A stretch of DNA of 12,884 bases from Phoronis ovalis. Lineage: Eukaryota; Phoronida; Phoronidae. The number at the start of each line of letters is the position of its first letter. Position 1 is the stretch's first letter. The notes under the pieces were generated by a model, which saw only the letters and a program-made list of their open reading frames with translations, was not told where the DNA came from and did no database searches. A program made the translations under genes and the position numbers. Below are positions 8,575 through 12,884 of this stretch, piece by piece. The stretch covers positions 1 through 12,884 of the forward strand of contig JAOXYB010041982.1 in assembly GCA_028565635.1 (NCBI GenBank), written 5' to 3'.

Positions 8575-9115
8575 CTGCAAAAAAACATAAATAAATGTAG
8601 TTCTATAAATGATCCCATAAGAACTACTTGACTGCTCACTTTCTGCATAATGTGCTTCAAGTAAACAAAATTAACTTTATCTTGTCAAGTGTCTTGCAAA
8701 TGTATCTTTACACAAGACCAATGTTGTTATCAGTACTGGGGTTGAATAACTTAGAGACTGGTCACTGAGTACAGATACAGTTCATTTTTCTCAAACCTGG
8801 CAAGTACAAGTACTATGAACGAACCTTGTTCCAAAAATTCAGTAATTAGTTAAAGCTTAAGCTTCATCTCTTACATTAGAGACTACAATATGCATAACTG
8901 GCACCTGAATAGTCTATTTTTGATAAGTGTTCGTAATATGATCTCAACCCACAAATTGGGTACACAAATCGATATTCAAAAATTTATTCAAAATGCAGAA
9001 CCACAATTGTGAATACAAGCAATAGTATTAGTGATATGTATTATATAACACATACAACCATTGGGAATGTCAGCCACACAGTGAACACACCATTAGGCTA
9101 ACAATGTGCCCTTAC
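8575..9115 (-). other. Intron E6-E7
   Basis: It is 541 bases, AT-rich. Nothing is recognised. Confidence 0.8.
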
Positions 9116-9276
9116 CAGTAATCTTAGTGTAATGCTTGCATCCAGTTCGCACATAGCACCAGCTAAAGCAGCACCCATTTTAAGATGTCGAATTTTGAAA
9201 GGTGATTCTGGCTGTGCAATGGCTTTTTCTAGATCAGTGCCTTCTAATGTCCAGTCAATAAGTGTGTCCAAAATAT
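9116..9276 (-). CDS. VIRMA: VIRMA exon E6: LIDWT helix and KIRHLKMG block
   Basis: The acceptor (tatgtttcAG) is at 9277-9278 and the donor (GTAAGG) at 9114-9115. It is 161 bases: two bases completing Asp, then 53 codons, ending in phase 0. DTLIDWTLEGTDLEKAIAQP matches human QLVDWTMQALNLQVALRQP, and IRHLKMGAALAGAMCELDAS matches VRQLKAGTKLVSSLAECGAQ. These are amphipathic helix pairs typical of the ARM-like body. Confidence 0.94.
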
Positions 9277-9734
9277 CTGAAACATAAAACTGAAAATTAA
9301 CATATGATAAATCACATTATTAAAACATAAAGCTCAAAGTTGGTCTACAGCATTAACATGTTGTTATCAAAGTCTCATTACTAATACTGAAAGTTGGTCT
9401 ACAGCATTAACATGTTGTTATAAAAGGCTCATTACTAATACTGAAAGTTGGTCTACAGCATTAACATGTTGTTGTAAAAGGCTCATTACTAATACTGAAA
9501 GTTGGTCCAAAAACCAATGTTTAAAAATGTGTCAGTGACTAATTGTTGAAGTACGTAGATAACTGAAACATGTTAGATCCCACAATATTAGTAAAACTAC
9601 AGTTCTGTAGATAAAATAAATGTAAAATAAGCATGCAAATGATCATGTTAAAATTTAGTGGGTCCCAAATAATGACTAAATAACATACATGTATGTATGA
9701 AATGTAGCTTAACGGAAAAAATTAATTAACAAAC
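9277..9734 (-). other. Intron E5-E6
   Basis: It is 458 bases, more than a third of it the 54-bp tandem repeat. A 14-bp palindrome, acatacatgtatgt, lies at 9684-9697. Confidence 0.8.
9336..9507. repeat. 54-bp tandem repeat, 3.2 copies, in the E5-E6 intron
   Basis: Copies at 9336-9389, 9390-9443 and 9444-9497, plus a 10-base partial copy to 9507, begin aaagttggtctacagcatta. Copies 2 and 3 differ at one base. Copy 1 differs from them at a few positions clustered around 9367-9375. The near-identity of copies 2 and 3 suggests a recent expansion and likely length variation between individuals. Confidence 0.93.
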
Positions 9735-9814
9735 CTGTTCGATTTTCTTTTACAAGAAGGTATGAAAGACCATTGTCCAAATACTGTGGCAGCTCTTCCA
9801 ATGCTTCAACCCAA
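9735..9814 (-). CDS. VIRMA: VIRMA exon E5: WVEALEELPQ helix
   Basis: The acceptor (tttttAG) is at 9815-9816 and the donor (GTTTGT) at 9733-9734. It is 80 bases: one completing base, 26 codons and one carried base. It encodes WVEALEELPQYLDNGLSYLL followed by VKENRT, a close match to human WVTALEEIPS and GLSYLQLKNT. The donor departs from consensus at +3 and +4 and is among the weaker ones in the gene, but both phase joins require it. Confidence 0.93.
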
Positions 9815-10304
9815 CTAAAAACAAACAGTCATCAGCTATCTGTGCTGTTTAAATTTCTCTATTACGCACAAAAACATAGAATCCATTCTGGCATCATCTA
9901 TAGGCTGTCCTTTTAAACAACACAGCAAAACCATTGGGAGGTACATTCATATGCATATATTTGTGCAATTCATTTAATGACACAAGTGAAGGTATAAAGA
10001 TACAACTACAACTATAACTAAGTTCAGTACACACAAACTATAAACTTCAAAATGCCAAAACAATACCGATTTCTTATTCCCTTAAATGATCATCGTATGA
10101 TAATTTCCTTTTAAACTCGTCCCAGAAATAGAACACAGTGAAAGACTTGTTGTTGTCACCAGTGTGTTACTGCACACTGTATATGCATGCGATCACATAC
10201 TGAGTATGTTAAATTATATTGTTTTACTATAGAAACAATAAGTCTTGTATTTACTGCTAGTAGTCTGATCAAAGGCACCAGTTAGAAGTGAAAATGACAA
10301 GTAC
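9815..10304 (-). other. Intron E4-E5
   Basis: It is 490 bases, AT-rich. Nothing is recognised. Confidence 0.8.
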
Positions 10305-10477
10305 CTCTCATGGTGTGGACCTTCCCTGTACATTTCAGTCATATCCAGTATATGCTTGGCAACCTCAGGTATACAATTAGATTGTTCCCCATTAACTTCC
10401 TTTTCCGTTATTTGAACATTGGAAGACAGTTTAAGTTTTTGTACTTCAAAGTGTGTGAGTGATGGATCATGAAAATT
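10305..10477 (-). CDS. VIRMA: VIRMA exon E4: FEVQKLKL strand and DMTEMYRE helix
   Basis: The acceptor (gttatttttAG) is at 10478-10479 and the donor (GTACTT) at 10303-10304. It is 173 bases: 57 codons plus two bases (AG) that E5 completes to Ser. Its segments THFEVQKLKLSS and KHILDMTEMYREG match human TTFEIEISRM and LTELLDLYRED. The middle part (about 12 residues, ITEKEVNGEQSN) looks like a variable loop. Confidence 0.93.
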
Positions 10478-10921
10478 CTAAAAATAACGTCAAACATACT
10501 TTACACGAATAAATGACTAATACCTCGACTTATAAACAAATCATTCTATCATCTTAGTTCTATTAGGAACCTCTCTTGTAAAGTGAACATCTTATCCAGA
10601 TGATAACTTAGAGTTGCATCATAGCTGCTGAAAAGCCTACAGCAATGCCTCACTATGAGAGACCAGGATGCAGCTAAGTGGAAGGAATGGTTTCATTTGT
10701 GGATTAATTGCCTATAGCATGCCTTCAGAAGTTCAATATTTATATGCAGACTCTCTCCAAAAGTTACATGTAAGTACACTTCATTGATCAGTTTGTCACA
10801 TGTAACTGCTACATTTGTATATGAATGAATTATTATCTAGTTCAAGGTAAAACAATGGTAACTGTTTGAACTGTAGTCATTTGGCACACACTAAGGAATG
10901 TGGTCTGGTAACACGACCTAC
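10478..10921 (-). other. Intron E3-E4
   Basis: It is 444 bases, slightly less AT-rich than the others around 10610-10750. No exon or element is recognised. Confidence 0.8.
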
Positions 10922-11014
10922 CTCCAATGGGGAAACTTCGCATTGGTATGGATCAAATACTGTAATACTCTGAGCCCAGGTTTCATCTCCAATGTCATAC
11001 TCAAAGTCTTCAGC
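10922..11014 (-). CDS. VIRMA: VIRMA exon E3: FDPYQ segment at the start of the folded body
   Basis: The acceptor (cattgctAG) is at 11015-11016 and the donor (GTAGGT) at 10920-10921. It is 93 bases, 31 codons, phase 0 at both ends. It reads AEDFEYDIGDETWAQSITV then FDPYQCEVSPLE, matching human TYDPYDRELVPL, which is the entry to the helical body after the acidic linker. Being symmetric, it could be skipped without a frame change, but it carries conserved residues. Confidence 0.93.
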
Positions 11015-11185
11015 CTAGCAATGTAAACAACACAAAAAATGAGAAACTGTATCACCAGGTGACAACAGATATCCTGAAAGATGCCACAGTAAAGCTTAAC
11101 TGTAAAAAAGAGGGACATGCTTTGTTTTTAGTCCTCTCGTTTTATGAACAATCTCACAAGGGAAATGTAGAAACAATATAGATAC

Positions 11186-11331
11186 CGGTTCAGGCATGAA
11201 CTCGTCTCCAGAGAAAAAGTCTTCATCTGACTCAATGGCCTCGTATCCAACATCGACACCATCTAAGATCTCATTATCACCCTCACCCTCAGGAGAAATA
11301 GGTTCCAAGAAATTATCATCAGGGGGCTCCA
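11186..11331 (-). CDS. VIRMA: VIRMA exon E2: acidic linker with EPISPE motif
   Basis: The acceptor (ttatttacAG) is at 11332-11333 and the donor (GTATCT) at 11184-11185. The single base left from E1 joins TG to make a Met codon, and 48 codons follow. The segment reads NFLEPISPEGEGD, then GYEAIESDEDFFSGDEF. It matches human DYFEPISPD and GYEQISSDED, which flank the long acidic tract there. The acidic stretch is far shorter here than in human, where it is a long run of Glu and Asp. It directly follows the basic RS domain, so the protein switches from strongly basic to strongly acidic at this junction. A plus-strand ORF across the same bases is a shadow. Confidence 0.93.
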
Positions 11332-11791
11332 CTGTAAATAACCACAAACATGTTAAAAAATTATTGAGCAAATCAATGTTCACATAACATACACGAGTGG
11401 ACCATTTTTACATTTACTGGTACAGAAATGCAAAATGATAAAAAAAGAAGGGAATTAAACTTGGTTTCAGCTGAGAGGGTCTACTAGAAAAATTTACATT
11501 GGAAACAATGGTCTCAATTTTCAGAATGGATGTTTACACAAAATTTTATTTGTTCAGTATAGTATCACAAACAAGTTTCACCAACAAGCATGAGGTAGAC
11601 ATGGTGTGATGTTCTGTATAAAGCTAAACTATTGAATGAGACCTTCAATAAAAAAACAGTTGTAACCACAATTCTGACAACTAGTTAGTGTTCTCAAAAC
11701 ACATAGACAGAGACCATCCTTTTAGCCCATCAAAATTACACTTTTAACAAAGTTATAGACAAAACAAGAAACAATTTATACTGTCGCTTAC
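11332..11791 (-). other. Intron E1-E2
   Basis: It is 460 bases, AT-rich. It separates the RS-domain exon from the acidic-linker exon. Nothing is recognised. Confidence 0.8.
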
Positions 11792-12841
11792 TTTCTTTGT
11801 CAGGTGTCGATGGTCGACTGGGTGTCCTTAATTTCGTTGGTGGTGACTTTGGCCTTGTTGGTGGTGACTTTGACCTTGTTGGTGGTGACCTTGATCTTGT
11901 TGGTGGTGACTTTGACCTTGCTGATGGCGACCTTGATTTTGCTGGTGGAGACCTTGGTCTTCCAGGTGATCTTGATCGTCTTGGAGATCTGGACCTCCTT
12001 CTAGATCTGTCCCTCTCGCGATCGTAATCTCTATCCTTATCATAATCTCTACCTCTCTCCCTATATCTGTCTTTATCACGATCTCGATAGTCCCTGGACT
12101 CACGATATCGCTCATCACGGGATTCTCTATAGTCTCTTGATTCACGATATTCTTTTGAGTCTCTATATCGATCTCTATCATATTTATCTCTATACTCTCT
12201 ACCTGGTTCATTATGACCCCTTTCCTCATACATGGGCACTTGAGGTTGAACTCCTGGCTGGGCTACACAAGGTGGTGGCCCACCTTGAGGTGCACCTTGA
12301 TGCATGTGTGGCTGAAACTCCATAGGTGGTCCTGGTGGGCGTTGATGTTCCATGGGCATACCTTGGTGTACAGGGGGTAAGCCTTGGGGAGGATAATGTC
12401 CTTGCGGTGGACCTTGCTGATGTGTTGGCATCCCTTGCATAGGAGGCGGTCCCTGATGCATGTGTGGATTAGGTCCAGGAACAGGCATTCCTGTCACGGG
12501 TGGTTGATGAGGACCCTGCAAATGACCAGGGGGAGGACCATGTGTTTGAATTGGAAATCCTCTTTCATCTATTTCTCTATATCCTGGAGGACCCCCAGAC
12601 ATATGTTGAGGAGGTCCTGTGGTTGGAATATGTTGAGGTGGACGGAAATCCCTGGGTTGGTCGTGACCAGATTGGTTTAAGTGTATTGGAGGGGACTGTA
12701 AATGTCCTGGAGGTGGTGACTGAATATGACCCGAAGGCTGAGACTGAATACGTGGATCTGGTCTCCATTCAGCTGGTATATGGTGCTGGAACTCTGGTGC
12801 TGAATGCCCATGTGGCAGGCAGTCTGGTGAGAGGACATCAC
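11792..12841 (-). CDS. VIRMA: VIRMA exon E1: Pro/Gly/His-rich segment followed by RS/SP domain
   Basis: This 1,050-base exon has its acceptor (ttacatAG) at 12842-12843 and its donor (GTAAGC) at 11790-11791. It starts with the last two bases of a codon (xGT) and ends with one base. Of its 349 codons, residues ~1-200 are low complexity, rich in P, G, H, Q and M (repeated PPGHLQ, HQGPP and GMP words). Residues ~205-290 are dense in R, D, Y, E and S (RESRDYRES-type repeats). Residues ~290-349 form an RS/SP tract with seven-residue SKSPPTR repeats. The RS tract resembles those of SR splicing proteins, where such serines are typically phosphorylated. In human VIRMA the same place holds a much shorter Pro-rich stretch of roughly 80-90 residues. 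An internal ATG at 12602 is not a start, because the frame is open upstream to the acceptor. Lack of direct homology makes the exact 5' edge a little less sure than the frame. Confidence 0.88.
11836..11961 (-). repeat. 21-bp coding minisatellite (six copies) in E1
   Basis: Six consecutive 21-bp units start at 11836, 11857, 11878, 11899, 11920 and 11941 (plus-strand unit gttggtggtgactttgacct + t). Each encodes one SKSPPTR-type heptad on the minus strand. Copies nearest the donor are most alike and copies 5 and 6 have drifted, as expected for repeat growth at one end. The period is a multiple of three, so all frames stay open and create long spurious plus-strand ORFs. Confidence 0.9.
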
Positions 12842-12884
12842 CTATGTAAACAGATATATATGTGCGTGTGTGTGTCTATATATA
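12842..12884. repeat. TA/CA microsatellite at the end of the intron before E1
   Basis: Alternating purine/pyrimidine sequence (tatata, then gtgcgtgtgtgtgtc on plus) lies within 40 bases of the E1 acceptor. On the transcript strand it reads CACACACACGCACATATATAT before the short stretch CTGTTTACATAG. It replaces most of the usual polypyrimidine tract. CA-rich intronic repeats are known binding sites for hnRNP L-type factors; any effect here is inference. Confidence 0.75.

Larger units (their letters stand above)
372..12841 (-). other. VIRMA: VIRMA (virilizer homolog) gene, internal part: 18 exons, both ends outside the window
   Basis: This is the gene-level call. Eighteen exons on the minus strand join into one open frame of 1,172 complete codons, with GT...AG at all 17 internal introns. 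Exons E2-E18 follow human VIRMA colinearly (compared from memory): the acidic EPISP linker, the FDPY segment, WVEALEE, LIDWT, the HIYEAI block, NPYP, HVFSLGENL, LQQWLEPL and IQGDILD. VIRMA is a nuclear scaffold that works with WTAP, HAKAI, ZC3H13 and RBM15 to direct METTL3/METTL14 m6A methylation, mainly near stop codons and 3'UTRs, and in Drosophila it acts in Sxl-dependent splicing. Human VIRMA is about 1,812 residues. This window covers the region reported to carry the complex-binding activity, and lacks the N-terminal ~120-130 residues and the C-terminal third with its RGG-rich tail. No promoter, start, stop or polyA site is inside. Family identity is very secure; species placement is not. 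Confidence 0.95.

Noticed and set aside
11797-12027. Plus-strand ORFs rich in Val/Gly/Asp or Leu/Val repeats
   Set aside because: These are the complement of the 21-bp coding minisatellite. A period divisible by three keeps every frame open.
11828-12229. Minus-strand HHQQGQS-repeat ORF of 133 codons
   Set aside because: This is a frame-shifted reading of the same RS-coding repeat. The SKSPPTR frame joins in phase to E2 and continues upstream to the E1 acceptor.
12600-12602. ATG at 12602 as the gene's start codon
   Set aside because: The frame is open for 79 more codons to a good acceptor at 12842-12843, and the conserved VIRMA N-terminus must lie further upstream.
1-12884. CRISPR array, operon, prophage or other prokaryotic system
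   Set aside because: The window is a spliced animal gene. The only tandem arrays are the 21-bp coding and 54-bp intronic repeats, which lack unique spacers.

Overview
This window is eukaryotic nuclear DNA. It is AT-rich, has no bacterial-style gene packing, and consists of short exons with GT...AG borders separated by AT-rich introns. Everything codable lies on the minus strand and belongs to one gene, so transcription runs from the right edge to the left edge. I reconstructed 18 consecutive internal exons (E1 at 11792-12841 down to E18 at 372-450). Joined, they total 3,519 bases and give one uninterrupted frame of 1,172 complete codons, with a split codon at each edge and agreeing phase at all 17 junctions. 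The product is VIRMA (protein virilizer homolog, KIAA1429), the large scaffold of the m6A mRNA methyltransferase-associated complex. Block after block matches the human protein in order as I remember it. The start codon with the first ~120-130 residues lies beyond the right edge, and the C-terminal third lies beyond the left edge.

Layout, in transcript order: 12884-12842 is the end of an intron with a TA/CA microsatellite beside the acceptor. 12841-11792 is one 1,050-base exon for a Pro/Gly/His/Gln-rich segment, then an Arg/Asp/Tyr/Glu-rich segment, then an RS/SP repeat domain. 11331-10922 holds the acidic linker and the Phe-Asp-Pro-Tyr segment that leads into the folded body. 10477-372 holds the helical (ARM-like) body in 15 exons of 79-230 bases. 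Several exons are too short for a length-filtered ORF scan (931-1026, 372-450, 2917-3072, 4584-4695, 7939-8027, 9735-9814). One (5646-5743) is hidden opposite a long spurious plus-strand ORF.

The introns hold little: a 54-bp tandem repeat (9336-9507), a tRNA-like relic that may be a SINE (about 1955-2027), a strong hairpin next to a GAC-rich tract that looks like the end of a dispersed element (about 1-76), and a possible decayed copy of exon E8 (about 8190-8245).

The organism is most likely a lophotrochozoan invertebrate, probably a mollusc and perhaps a bivalve. The evidence is the animal-type VIRMA with modest identity to human, the short introns, the AT-rich sequence with frequent acatgta-type words, and the hairpin element at the left edge. 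This placement is inference. I found no second gene, no RNA gene I would defend as functional, and no evident novel multi-gene system. The most distinctive feature is the large RS/proline-rich insertion in VIRMA.
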